A stretch of 64,000 nucleotides of DNA, from assembly GCF_015206995.1 (NCBI RefSeq), contig NZ_JADEXR010000007.1:1-64000 (forward strand), read 5' to 3'. The DNA comes from an aff. Roholtiella sp. LEGE 12411. Its GTDB lineage: Bacteria; Cyanobacteriota; Cyanobacteriia; Cyanobacteriales; Nostocaceae. The notes below the pieces were generated by a model. It ran no database searches and was not told where the DNA came from. It was given only the letters and a program-made list of their open reading frames with translations. Below, piece by piece: positions 43,801 to 53,426 of this stretch (position 1 is the first letter of the stretch; each line of letters begins with the position of its first letter). Both the position numbers and the translations under genes were made by a program.

Positions 43801-44769
43801 ATGAATCATCAGCCAGTTGATACAACCACCGCTAACAGCTTCTTGCCACAAGTGTCGGTGGTTGTACCTATTTATAATGGTGAAGCAGATTTACCAGATT
43901 TACTTTGCTGTCTGTTGTCTCAAACTTATCCAAAAGACCGGGTAGAGTATTTGCTGGTAGACAATAATAGTAGCGATCGCACTCTCACCTTCCTAAAAAC
44001 ATCTGCCGAAAACTGCCCAATTAAAATTTACCCGTTGAGCGAAAACCAAATACAAAGCTCCTACGCTGCGCGTAACACTGGTATTCGCGCTGCAACTGGC
44101 AAAATTGTAGTTTTTACTGATGCTGATTGCCGACCACAACCGCAATGGCTAAATGCATTAATTCAGCCATTTGTCAACTCTGAAGTAGTAATTGTCGCTG
44201 GTGAAATTGTGGCATTACCAGGCAAAACCCTCTTAGAACAACACGCAGACCGTCAAGAAACCCTGTCACAAAAGCATACTCTTGGCCATTCCTTTCATCC
44301 CTACGGTCAAACCGCTAATTTGGCAATTCGACGGATCGCCTTAGAAAAAGCGGGTTTATTTCGTCCCTATCTTACGAGTGGTGGTGACGCAGACATCTGC
44401 TGGCGGATTCTCTTGGGAAACATCGGGCGTTTAGAATTTGCCCCAGAAGCGATTGTCCAGCACCGCCACCGCGCCACACTCAAGGAACTGCAAAGTCAAT
44501 GGCGGCGCTATGGACGCTCAAATCATTATCTGCACGAACTGCACGGTGTAGAGTTGATGCGACAGATTACACTTCAAGAATGCAGTTATCGTTTGGCACG
44601 TTGGTTATTAAAGGAAGTACCAAGGGAAAGTGTAAAGGCGATCGCAGGTAAAGCCACCCTTGTAGATATATTAAATACTCCCATTGGTTTATTCAGTGCT
44701 AGAGCACGTTCTGCTGGACAACAAGATGCTAAGCTCCCAGAAAATGCCAAGATAATTGAGTGGCTGTAA
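43801..44769 (+). CDS. family 2 glycosyltransferase
   Basis: A 322-residue cytoplasmic or peripheral glycosyltransferase with a GT-A fold: VSVVVPIYNGEADLPDLLCC, LLVDNNSSDRT, VVFTDADCRPQPQW (DxD), and GDADICWRILLG. The His-rich VQHRHRATLKELQSQWRRYG lies near the acceptor region. There are no membrane segments. It starts 61 bp after ctpA on the same strand. Substrate unknown; candidates are polysaccharide or glycolipid assembly. Confidence 0.87.
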   Translation: MNHQPVDTTTANSFLPQVSVVVPIYNGEADLPDLLCCLLSQTYPKDRVEYLLVDNNSSDRTLTFLKTSAENCPIKIYPLSENQIQSSYAARNTGIRAATGKIVVFTDADCRPQPQWLNALIQPFVNSEVVIVAGEIVALPGKTLLEQHADRQETLSQKHTLGHSFHPYGQTANLAIRRIALEKAGLFRPYLTSGGDADICWRILLGNIGRLEFAPEAIVQHRHRATLKELQSQWRRYGRSNHYLHELHGVELMRQITLQECSYRLARWLLKEVPRESVKAIAGKATLVDILNTPIGLFSARARSAGQQDAKLPENAKIIEWL

Positions 44770-44970
44770 CAATGTGCTCCAGTTTAACACCGGGGTTTAC
44801 TCAAAAGACGCTGATAAAGCGGCTCACAAGTAAGATAGATTATTGATTCTAGGGTGAGTGTTATGGCAGTAATATCACAGCCTTTCCCATCTTGAGTATT
44901 ACTATATTGATATTCCAATGACCCTCAACTTTCGCTAAATTGGAAAAAGGTAAACTCAAGGAAACTTTAA

Positions 44971-45666
44971 ATGTCAGCACAATTGTTACTGGTAGATGAT
45001 GAACCAGGGTTGCGGGAAGCCGTGAAAGATTATTTGCAAGAAAGCGGTTTCAGTGTTCAAGTCGCCAGTAACGCCCGTGAGGGTTGGGACTTGATGCAGC
45101 AAAATACACCTGATTTAGTGATTTCTGACGTCATGATGCCCCAAGTAGATGGCTATCAGTTCCTCAAACAACTGCGAGAAGACCCCCGCTTCCAAGCGCT
45201 CCCAGTAGTATTCTTAACTGCTAAAGGCATGACAGGCGATCGCATCCAAGGCTATCAAGCTGGTGTTGATGCTTATCTACCCAAACCGTTTGATCCGGAT
45301 GAGTTAGTAGCAATAGTCGAAAACTTACTGACTCGCCGCACCGCCGCGCCTCCGGGTACGGGTGAAGAAGTTGAAACTCCTGATCTTGCTGAACTGGCTA
45401 ATCAGATTGCTCAAATTAAGGCTTTGTTAACTCAAAGAAGTGCAATTTCTCAATCCCCAGCCCCCTTCAAAATTGATTTAACCCCCAGAGAACAAAGTGT
45501 TTTAAATTTGGTAGCTGAAGGGTTGATGAATAAAGAAATCGCTCGTCGCTTGGAAACTAGTGTCCGCAATGTAGAAAAGTATGTCAGCCGTTTGTTTAGT
45601 AAAACTGGCACCAATAGCCGTACGGAGTTAGTTCGTTTTGCCCTAGAACACGGTCTTGCTAAATAG
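44971..45666 (+). CDS. rre1: LuxR/NarL-type response regulator, Rre1/Ycf29-like
   Basis: A 231-residue response regulator. Receiver domain at 1-125: VDDEPGLREAV (acidic pair), phosphoacceptor Asp53 in LVISDVMMPQVDGYQFL, Thr in FLTAKGM, and Lys105 in YLPKPFDPDEL. A linker follows, then a LuxR helix-turn-helix at about 165-228 (LTPREQSVLNLVAEGLMNKE, KTGTNSRTELVRFALEHG). The architecture and receiver resemble cyanobacterial Rre1 and plastid Ycf29, which act downstream of Hik2 in stress and redox signalling. The symbol is inferred. No kinase is adjacent. Confidence 0.8.
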   Translation: MSAQLLLVDDEPGLREAVKDYLQESGFSVQVASNAREGWDLMQQNTPDLVISDVMMPQVDGYQFLKQLREDPRFQALPVVFLTAKGMTGDRIQGYQAGVDAYLPKPFDPDELVAIVENLLTRRTAAPPGTGEEVETPDLAELANQIAQIKALLTQRSAISQSPAPFKIDLTPREQSVLNLVAEGLMNKEIARRLETSVRNVEKYVSRLFSKTGTNSRTELVRFALEHGLAK

Positions 45667-46182
45667 ACAGCCTGTAAAATTCTCTTTTGATTGGGGCTGA
45701 TAGGTAACTGGCTGCTAATCTATTACCTATTGCCAGTAATAAATAAAACATAAATATTTTAGCCAAGATGATATTAGCTATATTTTTCAGGCACTTGGTT
45801 AAAACAAAAAATAATTTTATCTCAAATGCTTTGATTTGTTCAGAATATTTAACGGAATCGGTTACTAGCTAATATTTGTTCAAATTTAAGCACAACAATA
45901 GTTTGAGGATTTTACTAGAACATAAATCTAGAAAAATTGCAACCAACCTTGGAAGCAATATATGACTGCATTAAAAGCCACCTAAGTATATTCGTAGTGT
46001 AAAGGTAAAAGACTATTGTAAGTGCTTTTTTAGGTTCCCTTGGGGTAAGCTCTAGCTCGTAGCCGTAGAGTTAATTTGTACAAGCCAACTCATAATGGGA
46101 GCAAATAGGCAAATAGACAAATTTAACACCAATTCCATATTTGATGCTCAATTCACGATTTGCCACTACTCAAACTACACTT
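45667..46182. other. intergenic region, 516 bp
   Basis: AT-rich spacer between the Rre1-like gene and the small heterocyst-type gene (convergent). No hairpin with a T-tract and no open frame was found. Confidence 0.4.
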
Positions 46183-46467
46183 TTAAGCTTGTGTATTATC
46201 AACAGCGTTACGCAAGCGCATTAGCTGGCGTCGCATTTGAGGTGAGGCTTTGAACTCGGATACTTCCTGGGCTTTAACAGACGCTTGTAGCGTCTCTAGG
46301 AAGTCGTCAGAACCCTCAGTCAAAGCATCAAGCAGCACCTGCAACAGTTGCTCGCGATCGCCTAATAGACTCTTTTCCTCAATCAACCTGAACTTGAGAT
46401 GTATTTCGCACTCATAAACACCTACTTCGAGATTATTTATTTGGCGTGGTAATGCTTTGGAGTTCAT
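46183..46467 (-). CDS. small conserved protein, Asr1734/Npun_R1517-like, heterocyst-related
   Basis: A 94-residue protein, MNSKALPRQINNLEVGVYEC, then LIEEKSLLGDREQLLQVLLD, ALTEGSDDFLETLQASVKAQ and ASPQMRRQLMRLRNA. It is all-helical after a short beta start. It closely resembles, from memory, a small family found in heterocyst-forming cyanobacteria that affects heterocyst differentiation. If right, this supports the Nostocales assignment. The upstream spacer of 880 bp on the minus-strand side is long, as for regulated developmental genes. The identification is by recall and is only moderately sure. Confidence 0.6.
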   Translation of the reverse strand: MNSKALPRQINNLEVGVYECEIHLKFRLIEEKSLLGDREQLLQVLLDALTEGSDDFLETLQASVKAQEVSEFKASPQMRRQLMRLRNAVDNTQA

Positions 46468-47348
46468 AATTTTTAGGATTCCTTTACTTGGGGGCTATGA
46501 GGGTGAGAAAGTAGATCTCCAGCAAAAATTCTTTATAGTTTTTTTGAATCCAAAGTGTTTGAATCAAGAATTTTTCTTCATCCATCACATTTGTATTCCA
46601 TTTCACTCTCCTGTGGTTTTTTGTCAACCTAGATTTTTATGGTCTAGGTTTTGCTGTGCCTGCGCCAGATGTAGATCAAGGTAAGCCATAACTATTATTC
46701 AGTTTTTAAGATTCCATACAATAAAGTTTCTGTAAGAAGTTGTTCTGGCTTTTTAAAGGTTTTTACATCAACTTTATTTTTACGTCAATAACAGTTTGAG
46801 TTGTTACTGTATTTTTGGTGTTTATACGTAAGTAAAAACGCTGATCTTTTTTCATTTGATTAGACCCAGAGGTCGATGTACCGCAATTACGTAAAATTAC
46901 TTGATGTACGTTTTTTTCATCAGCAAATTCAGGAGACGTTAATGAGCAAAGTTATTCGAGAAAAACTTTTTTTGGAGGAAAAGATATGCACTGCTCAAAG
47001 TATTCCAGTTGAGTACTTTATCTTACTGTTTTCTGCTGTTAAGCTTTGGCAAGAAAGACTAGCAGACTACTAAGACTTATTTGTGGTTTTATCAAATCAA
47101 AACACTCTACTCAATAATTGTGGTAAGAGAACAATTAGGCGGCTTTAAATGCTAGTGATGATCCCCTGCTTCAACTCCTAACAGCAGTCAGAGCAGCAAG
47201 CAACCCAAGCGATATTTTGACTTAAGCCCCCTCAGATACTCTTCAGGAGTTGAGCCTGGGCTTAAAGCTTGTGAGTTGAGGACATTCAAGCTAAGGTATA
47301 GCGTCTACAATGATTTCAGTGTAATTCACCCAAATCTTACACCCTCTT
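46468..47348. other. sparse region upstream of ndhM
   Basis: 881 bp, AT-rich. It should contain the promoter of the small heterocyst-related gene (minus strand) and that of ndhM. The only candidate gene is a 43-codon frame at 46942-47073. No repeats of note. Confidence 0.4.
46942..47073 (+). CDS. possible small protein (43 aa)
   Basis: MSKVIREKLFLEEKICTAQS then a hydrophobic helix, VEYFILLFSAVKLW, and a tail QERLADY. The start is chosen because AGGAGA lies at 46931-46936, 5 nt before ATG. An upstream in-frame ATG at 46876 has no such site. The size and the hydrophobic segment suit a small membrane-associated peptide, but it may be chance. No family recognised. Confidence 0.35.
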   Translation: MSKVIREKLFLEEKICTAQSIPVEYFILLFSAVKLWQERLADY

Positions 47349-47708
47349 ATGGATAATCCGATGCTGCTCAAGTCCACAACCCGTCATATCCGCATTTTTG
47401 CGGCTGAAATGGATCAAGATGGCGAACTGCTTCCCAGTAATCAAGTCTTAACTTTAGATATTGACCCTGACAACGAATTCAACTGGAATGAAGATGCACT
47501 GCAAAAGATTTATCGGAAGTTTGATGAACTAGTAGAAGCATCAAGTGGCGCGGACTTAACGGACTATAACTTACGTCGTATTGGATCAGACTTGGAGCAT
47601 TATTTGCGATCGCTCCTGCAACAAGGCGAAGTCAGTTACAATCTTTCTGCCCGTGTTACTAACTACAGCATGGGAATCCCCCAAGTTGCAGCTCAGGCCA
47701 ATCAATAA
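47349..47708 (+). CDS. ndhM: NAD(P)H-quinone oxidoreductase subunit M
   Basis: A 119-residue subunit of the cyanobacterial NDH-1 complex, an oxygenic-phototroph-specific subunit of the membrane-peripheral part, used in respiration, cyclic electron flow and CO2 uptake. Characteristic stretches are MLLKSTTRHIRIFAAEMDQD, LTLDIDPDNEFNWNEDALQK and LTDYNLRRIGSDLEHYLRSL, then SYNLSARVTNYSMG. Length is normal. It is monocistronic. Confidence 0.95.
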   Translation: MDNPMLLKSTTRHIRIFAAEMDQDGELLPSNQVLTLDIDPDNEFNWNEDALQKIYRKFDELVEASSGADLTDYNLRRIGSDLEHYLRSLLQQGEVSYNLSARVTNYSMGIPQVAAQANQ

Positions 47709-47941
47709 GGCTAAGAGTTCTCAAATTATGAGTTATGAGTTTTGTAACTCTTGACTCATCGGGGCATGGTTTGTCCATGTCCCAATTAACTCTTAAATGA
47801 TGATTCTGAGTAAAACCCCGCTGTATCATAAAACTGCTCAAACAGTATATTTATAATTTTGTCTGTTCTATTTACAACTTGTTAATAGTAGAATCCCATC
47901 ACAATTTGCTCAGGTTTTTACCCTAGAACAGCCAAACTTAA

Positions 47942-47969
47942 TTTTTGTGAGAATGTCCCACGAATCCTA
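47942..47969 (+). repeat. leader hairpin repeat, copy 2
   Basis: Matches 24 of 28 positions of the leader at 5963-5990 (ending GAATCCTA). Here it is followed only by a 3-codon frame, so it is an orphan copy of the leader. Confidence 0.4.
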
Positions 47970-48107
47970 GCATGAAAATTTAATCTTTTAAATAATTTAG
48001 CGGCAGCAAATTAAATTTTCTAAGATCTCCCAATTTGAATTCGTTAACTTACCTAATAACCTAGTATCAGGTTTAGCGCCAGTTGTAATGTATTGTGCTC
48101 AGTACTA

Positions 48108-48263
48108 AGAGGATGTTTGAAAAGTCCTCTTATCGGTAGCAAAAAGTTCTAGGTTCCCCTTAAAAAAGGGGACTTTGATTCCCTCTAACACCTTTTTCAG
48201 AGGGGTTAGAGGGAATCAATAAGTGCCTAAAATCACAACCAACAACTTTTCAAACAACTTCTA
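48108..48263. mobile_element. MITE-like element, TIR AGAGGATGTTT, copy 1
   Basis: Left end AGAGGATGTTTGAAAAGTCC (48108-48127); right end CAACTTTTCAAACAACTTCT, an imperfect inverted match. The interior holds a 15-bp perfect hairpin, TTGATTCCCTCTAAC / GTTAGAGGGAATCAA, and a small CCCC/GGGG stem. It shares its end type with 60440-60584. Confidence 0.55.
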
Positions 48264-49167
48264 AGGACAAGAAGCTTGAGGTGATGTTAGCCAGAACATT
48301 GGTAGGCTAGCTCAAACAGCTTAGATGATTAATTCATGACATAGCTAATTTTTTACCTTTGTAGGAAATTAACTATGTAATTGCTGAGCTAACAGTCTTC
48401 AAAAACAATGAATTTCTTATAATTGAGCGCCAACCTCAATCAGACAATCCCAAAAACCTAGTTTTGCAGAAATCTGCTCAATGCAAACACCTGTAAAAAT
48501 TTAGATCAAAAATTTGGATAAACAGGGTTTTATCAATCAGAAATTTACATTAGATTTTTTCAAAATTTATACAAAATTCCTAGTTAAAAATTTTAACAAG
48601 GATGTTGGGATCAATAATGTATTTGCATTTATGCTCTTGATAATTATCAAGGTACTGATAATTAATTACGACAGCTATTCTCATACATTGCTTATATGGC
48701 AATCTGGAATAGAAATTTTTAATCTATAGCCCGAAAACTAGATAGAGCGACTGCTTTGGTTAATCACTAAAATACACTACTGTCGACTATGGCTTAATAC
48801 CTAGCTATTTACTTTATTTGTCAACGTGGGAAATACTAAGTTTAGATTAAAAATTTATTACTTTTAATTAACATTGTTTATAGTCACGATAAGTTTATAT
48901 ATTGACTATCTTAATTCTTAATTAAAGTTCATTGATGCTCTGCTACTTATAAACTAAATGAATACCAATATTGTCTGCCTTTTGATGATGGGGTAATCTA
49001 GCAAAAGTTAATAGCACAGTTGTGCTTGGGTTATGTTTTGGTGACAGGGTTGGCATTAGTTGCTCTGGCGATGCAGAGTCACAGAGCAATAGAAGCTATG
49101 ATTGAGGCTGTAGGGTTGACTTAGGAGCGTGTTCTTTGGATAAGTAGGTAAATAAGTATTAGCACCT

Positions 49168-49183
49168 GCTGGTATCTACCAGC
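49168..49183. promoter_or_regulatory. perfect palindrome upstream of PP2C gene
   Basis: GCTGGTA-TC-TACCAGC is a perfect inverted repeat with a 2-bp centre, about 110 bp upstream of the PP2C start. The tight spacing suits a dimeric regulator site rather than an RNA hairpin. No factor is known to me. Confidence 0.3.
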
Positions 49184-49295
49184 TAAAATCATCATCCAAA
49201 GTTTGGATATGTCAAATTCAAGAAACATGAGCGGTCTAGGTTGCCGCTGCCAATGCTGTTGAAGTAATTGCCAAGCGCTGATCGGTGCGACAACT

Positions 49296-51572
49296 ATGGA
49301 AAATGAAGCGGCAACGCTCTACTGCCCAAATGAAAACTGTCAGGCTCTCAACCCCCTGACTCACAAGTTTTGCCAGCGATGCTCCACACCCTTACCCAAA
49401 ATTTATCTCTGGGCTGTGGTAGATGGATTGAGTGTGGGTAGTCCTGGAGAAATATTAGCCGATCGCTATTTAGTTATCAATCAATCTGTGGTTTTAGATA
49501 CAAAACCAGGTTTATTACCTCAAACGCCTGAGTTAGATGATGTACAGGTAATCAAAGCTTATTTGAGGCTAATTCCTTACCGTTTAAATGTACCGCAGGT
49601 ATATGGAGTGCTACCCCTAACTGACGGGCACTCCCATCAAGAAATCTTACTTTTAGAAAAACCGCCACTGCTTGTAGATGACACAGACCAACAAATTTAT
49701 CTGTGCAGCGAGTTCACCACAGCTTGGCGTGATGCGACATCGATGCGTCAACTCAACTGGTTGTGGCAGTTAGCTCATCTGTGGGAGCCTCTTTTAAGCG
49801 AAGGCGTCGCCTCTAGCTTGCTCGATACTTATTTATTGCGGGTAGAAGGGCCGTTAGTGCGCTTGTTAGAATTGCGTTTTGACCCCGAAACAGCACCAGA
49901 ATTGCCCCAATTAGGTGAATTCTGGCAGCAACTGCTGAGCGAAACCAAACCAGTCATAGCTGAATTTGTCAGCGTTATTAGCCATTCTTTGATTCAAAGA
50001 GAGATCAACTCACCTGAGCAATTAATCGCAGTTTTAGATCGCGGACTAGCAGAATTAGGGCGATCGCAAACACCCACAATCACAATTACCACAAAAACTG
50101 ACACTGGGCCCAGCCGCCAACGCAACGAAGATGCCTGTTACCCTCCCAGCGGTACACTTTTGAGCAAACCACCACAACCGACAGCCTTAACAATTGTCTG
50201 TGATGGCATTGGAGGACATGAAGGAGGCAATCTTGCATCCAATTTAGCAATTGAAACAATCCAGCAGCAGGTACAGCAACTAACAAAAGTTCCCTACGAT
50301 CACATAGACCCTCCAATGCTGCTGGCTGACTTAGAATTGGCCGTAGCAGTTGCCAATGACAAAATTAGTCAGCGCAACGATGGGGAAAATCGCCAAGGGC
50401 GTCAACGCATGGGCACAACCTTAGTGATGGCATTACCCGTTGCTCATGAAATGTACATTACTCACGTTGGCGATAGTCGTGCATACTGGATTACACGCCA
50501 CGGCTGTTACCAAGTTACTCTTGATGATGATGTGGCTTCCCGCGAGGTACGGTTAGGCTATGCAGTCTACCGCGAGGCCGTGCAACAAAGTGCTTCTGGC
50601 TCTCTGGTGCAAGCTTTGGGGATGAGTCCCAGCACTTCATTACATCCCACTTCCCAACGGTTTATCCTCGATGAAGATACAGTTTTTCTGCTCACATCCG
50701 ATGGTTTGAGTGATTTTGATCGCGTGGAAGAGTCCTGGGAAACAGAAATTTTGCCGATTCTGGCTGGCGAAGCTAATTTAGCAACTGTTGCAGACAGATT
50801 AGTAGAAATTGCCAATACTAAGAATGGACACGATAATGTCACCATCGCTTTAGTACATTATCAAGTCCAATACTGGGAACCAGAAATTACTGTAAAAGCA
50901 GTTATTCCAGACAGTAACTCGATCCAAACTGCTGATGCGCCCAGAGGAACAGGTGGAACACTCTTAGGTAACTCCAATCAGAAAACTCAGGTAATTCCAG
51001 AAAGCAAGCCAGCCAAAACTCCCCAATTACCGCTACAGTTCCTAGTCCCGTTAATATTGGTTGTCGCTGCTGGTTCTCTGGGATACTTTGTAATGAAACT
51101 GCGATCGCCATCTGGATCAATTCCATTTTTGTCTAGTCCAAAAACTCAAAAACCAACTGACGAAGCAACACCTGAAGAACAGCGATCGCTCGCTAATCTC
51201 GCAGCCGGGTGGGTGATGCAAACTAAGCGTGAAATCCCCTTGAGAAACAACCAATCTCTTCCCCCAGGTACTTTTTTAGAAGTTCTTGATACAATACCAA
51301 GTCCCAAAACTACTTCTGGGGGTTTTGAAGTGCAACTGCGCCTCTGCTCAAATAAAAACACGTCAACTCCAGCAAATGCAAATAAGCCACCAATATCTTC
51401 CCCTGCGGCTCCAAATTCAACTCCTTTGCCGCAAGAGAAAACAGTATTAATTGATTTCTCTCAACTGAAGCGTTTTGGAGTATCTGTTTTGCAATCAGAC
51501 ACACCGAGTCCATGTAATACTGTCACGCAACCGCCAGTGAGTAATTCAACTGAATCAGTCCAACTGAATTAA
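49296..51572 (+). CDS. zinc-ribbon PP2C-type Ser/Thr protein phosphatase, membrane-anchored
   Basis: A 758-residue protein phosphatase. An N-terminal zinc ribbon has Cys10, Cys15, Cys26 and Cys29 (CPNENCQALN, FCQRCSTPLP). A region of about 230 residues without a named domain follows (kinase-like remnant or ligand domain). The PP2C core at about 261-520 has SRQRNEDAC, IVCDGIGGHEGGNLAS, THVGDSRAYWI, LTSDGLSDFD and GHDNVTIAL, so the metal-binding Asp residues are present. A single membrane segment at about 577-598 (LQFLVPLILVVAAGSLGYF) precedes an SH3-like or periplasmic tail with Pro/Ser linkers. It heads a cluster with a CHAT-FHA gene; their FHA domains may read phosphothreonines that this enzyme removes. 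Confidence 0.88.
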   Translation: MENEAATLYCPNENCQALNPLTHKFCQRCSTPLPKIYLWAVVDGLSVGSPGEILADRYLVINQSVVLDTKPGLLPQTPELDDVQVIKAYLRLIPYRLNVPQVYGVLPLTDGHSHQEILLLEKPPLLVDDTDQQIYLCSEFTTAWRDATSMRQLNWLWQLAHLWEPLLSEGVASSLLDTYLLRVEGPLVRLLELRFDPETAPELPQLGEFWQQLLSETKPVIAEFVSVISHSLIQREINSPEQLIAVLDRGLAELGRSQTPTITITTKTDTGPSRQRNEDACYPPSGTLLSKPPQPTALTIVCDGIGGHEGGNLASNLAIETIQQQVQQLTKVPYDHIDPPMLLADLELAVAVANDKISQRNDGENRQGRQRMGTTLVMALPVAHEMYITHVGDSRAYWITRHGCYQVTLDDDVASREVRLGYAVYREAVQQSASGSLVQALGMSPSTSLHPTSQRFILDEDTVFLLTSDGLSDFDRVEESWETEILPILAGEANLATVADRLVEIANTKNGHDNVTIALVHYQVQYWEPEITVKAVIPDSNSIQTADAPRGTGGTLLGNSNQKTQVIPESKPAKTPQLPLQFLVPLILVVAAGSLGYFVMKLRSPSGSIPFLSSPKTQKPTDEATPEEQRSLANLAAGWVMQTKREIPLRNNQSLPPGTFLEVLDTIPSPKTTSGGFEVQLRLCSNKNTSTPANANKPPISSPAAPNSTPLPQEKTVLIDFSQLKRFGVSVLQSDTPSPCNTVTQPPVSNSTESVQLN

Positions 51573-51705
51573 ATACTCGATAAACTGGTAAAAACCTGAA
51601 ATAATACAGGTAACAACTAAAATGAAAAATTTACAAGGTGAAGTTTTAACCTTGAAAAATTGTTATTTGAAATTATTTGTTTTTAGCTTTTAGTTTAATG
51701 AATCC

Positions 51706-53286
51706 ATGCCATCCCTGAATCTGGCGATCGCCCGTCTCCTAAACACTGGCACTGATAACTTCGCCATTTGGGTGGTCAAAGCTCCCTATCCCAGTGGCTA
51801 TGTTCTACGTGACTGTGTATGGCCTGTTGAACTAACTCAAGTCTGGCAAGAATGGCAGCAAATGTTTGCTGGTCATAGTCGCTTAGATATTTCCCCTTCA
51901 ACATCTGGGCGGGTAAACCCATTCCCCATTAACTTAATTTCACCCCCTTCATCTCAGACCACTGGGCCTTACAGTAGTCGTCTGATGCAATACTTGGGAA
52001 TAAGTTTATGGCGCTGGGTATTCGACGGATCAATTCTCGGCAGTCTGGAACGTAGTCGCGGCATTGCTATGGGTCAGCATACACAATTACGTTTTCGACT
52101 GGAAATTCGTGACCCGGATCTGATCGCTTTGCCTTGGGAAATTATGCAGCGTGAGCCTGGTCAATCTGCTATGTCCTTCTCCCAAGATTTACTATTTAGT
52201 CGCACCAGCAGTGAAGTTGACCCGTTACCATATTTGCGGACTGACCAGGCTTTAAGTATCCTGCTCGTTTTGGGTAATGATGATAACCTGCAACTAGAAC
52301 AAGAAGCCGCTATTTTACAGCAAACTCTTGCAGAAGCCGCGACCGTGGCCAGCAATTCCCAGAGATATGCACCCTGCATTGTAAATACACTTCTGCAACC
52401 AACCCCACACGAGTTGATTCAAGAGCTAGAAACTAAAGCATATAACGTCTTGTTTTATGCTGGACATGGTTTGCCTGGCCCAGACGGAGGGTTACTGTTT
52501 TTACGCTCAGAGATGACCCTTAATGGTATAGAATTAGCGCAAGTATTGACGCGTACGGGTGTGAAATTAGCGGTGTTCAACGCTTGTTGGGGAGCACAAC
52601 CCGCTGCCATCAATCACCAGGCTGTACCTGCTAGCAGTTTAGCCGAAGTATTAATTCGTCATGGTGTGCCCGCCGTTTTAGGGATGCGCGATAAAATTGC
52701 TGACCATGAAAGCCACAGTTTTATTCAAGCCTTTACCGAAGCTTTGCGATCGCGCAAGCCAATTGATGAAGCTGTAGCAATGGCTAGGCAAGAATTATTA
52801 ACCCTGTATAAATTTAATCAACCAGCTTGGACTTTGCCCGTTCTCTACCTGCATCCAGATTTTAATGGCGAACTGATCAAGAGTTTTGATGAAGGGATTA
52901 CGGAATTACCAGACACTGCTATCCCTGAGATCGGTTCCCCGCTTCCCACTGCTTGTTTGCGATCGCTTTCTCCAGGCGGTGCAACCTGGTCGTTGCGTTC
53001 TGGAGTAACTCGCATCGGTCGCACGAGAGATAATGATATCGTCATCCCAGAACCGTCGGTTTCTAAACGCCACGCTGAAATTTTATGCCGTAATACTCTC
53101 ACCGATGCTACACTTGTGCGAACTTATTACTTACAAGATTTATCCACCTACGGCACAACCTGGTTTTTAGCTCCTAATGGTTGGCAACAAATCCTCCGGG
53201 AGGAAGTCCCATTAAAATCGGGAACGCAGTTAAAGTTTGGTAGTGCGAGAGGCGAAACCTGGGAGTTTATTATTGAAGATTCTTAA
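51706..53286 (+). CDS. CHAT protease-like protein with C-terminal FHA domain
   Basis: A 526-residue protein. The CHAT (caspase-like) domain at about 170-395 has the predicted catalytic dyad His254 in FYAGHGLPGPDGG and Cys294 in VFNACWGAQPA. The FHA domain at about 415-522 has TRIGRTRDNDIVIPEPSVSK (Arg439, then Ser451 and His456 in SVSKRHAEI) and QDLSTYGTTW, so the phosphothreonine-binding residues are in place. It starts at ATG after an AT-rich spacer of 133 bp and is probably cotranscribed with the phosphatase. CHAT domains act as separase/caspase-like proteases or as scaffolds in bacterial conflict systems. Here its target is unknown. Confidence 0.9.
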   Translation: MPSLNLAIARLLNTGTDNFAIWVVKAPYPSGYVLRDCVWPVELTQVWQEWQQMFAGHSRLDISPSTSGRVNPFPINLISPPSSQTTGPYSSRLMQYLGISLWRWVFDGSILGSLERSRGIAMGQHTQLRFRLEIRDPDLIALPWEIMQREPGQSAMSFSQDLLFSRTSSEVDPLPYLRTDQALSILLVLGNDDNLQLEQEAAILQQTLAEAATVASNSQRYAPCIVNTLLQPTPHELIQELETKAYNVLFYAGHGLPGPDGGLLFLRSEMTLNGIELAQVLTRTGVKLAVFNACWGAQPAAINHQAVPASSLAEVLIRHGVPAVLGMRDKIADHESHSFIQAFTEALRSRKPIDEAVAMARQELLTLYKFNQPAWTLPVLYLHPDFNGELIKSFDEGITELPDTAIPEIGSPLPTACLRSLSPGGATWSLRSGVTRIGRTRDNDIVIPEPSVSKRHAEILCRNTLTDATLVRTYYLQDLSTYGTTWFLAPNGWQQILREEVPLKSGTQLKFGSARGETWEFIIEDS

Positions 53287-53426
53287 CTGAAGGTATTGCA
53301 GGAATTAAGATTTGAGCCATTAACATCAGTCTTTAAAACCTGCGTTTACTCTAGGGAAAAACAACTTTTTTTTGCGGAAATCTGATTCTTGCAGTTGTAG
53401 CTGTCAATACCGCTAATTAATCAATC

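Larger units (their letters stand above)
47709..49295. other. gene-poor region, 1.6 kb
   Basis: No convincing gene in 1587 bp. It holds a leader-like repeat at 47942-47969, a MITE-like element at 48108-48263, long AT-rich stretches with no repeats, and a near-palindrome at 49168-49183 upstream of the PP2C gene. Open frames here (such as 48514-48729) are AT-driven and not protein-like. Confidence 0.5.

Noticed and set aside
46457-46684. 75-codon plus-strand frame
   Set aside because: Overlaps the start of the small heterocyst-related gene and its sequence (Phe- and Cys-rich, no motif) looks like translated AT-rich spacer.
48514-48729. 71-codon frame in gene-poor region
   Set aside because: Low-complexity, AT-driven composition (many F, N, I, K), no ribosome binding site seen.
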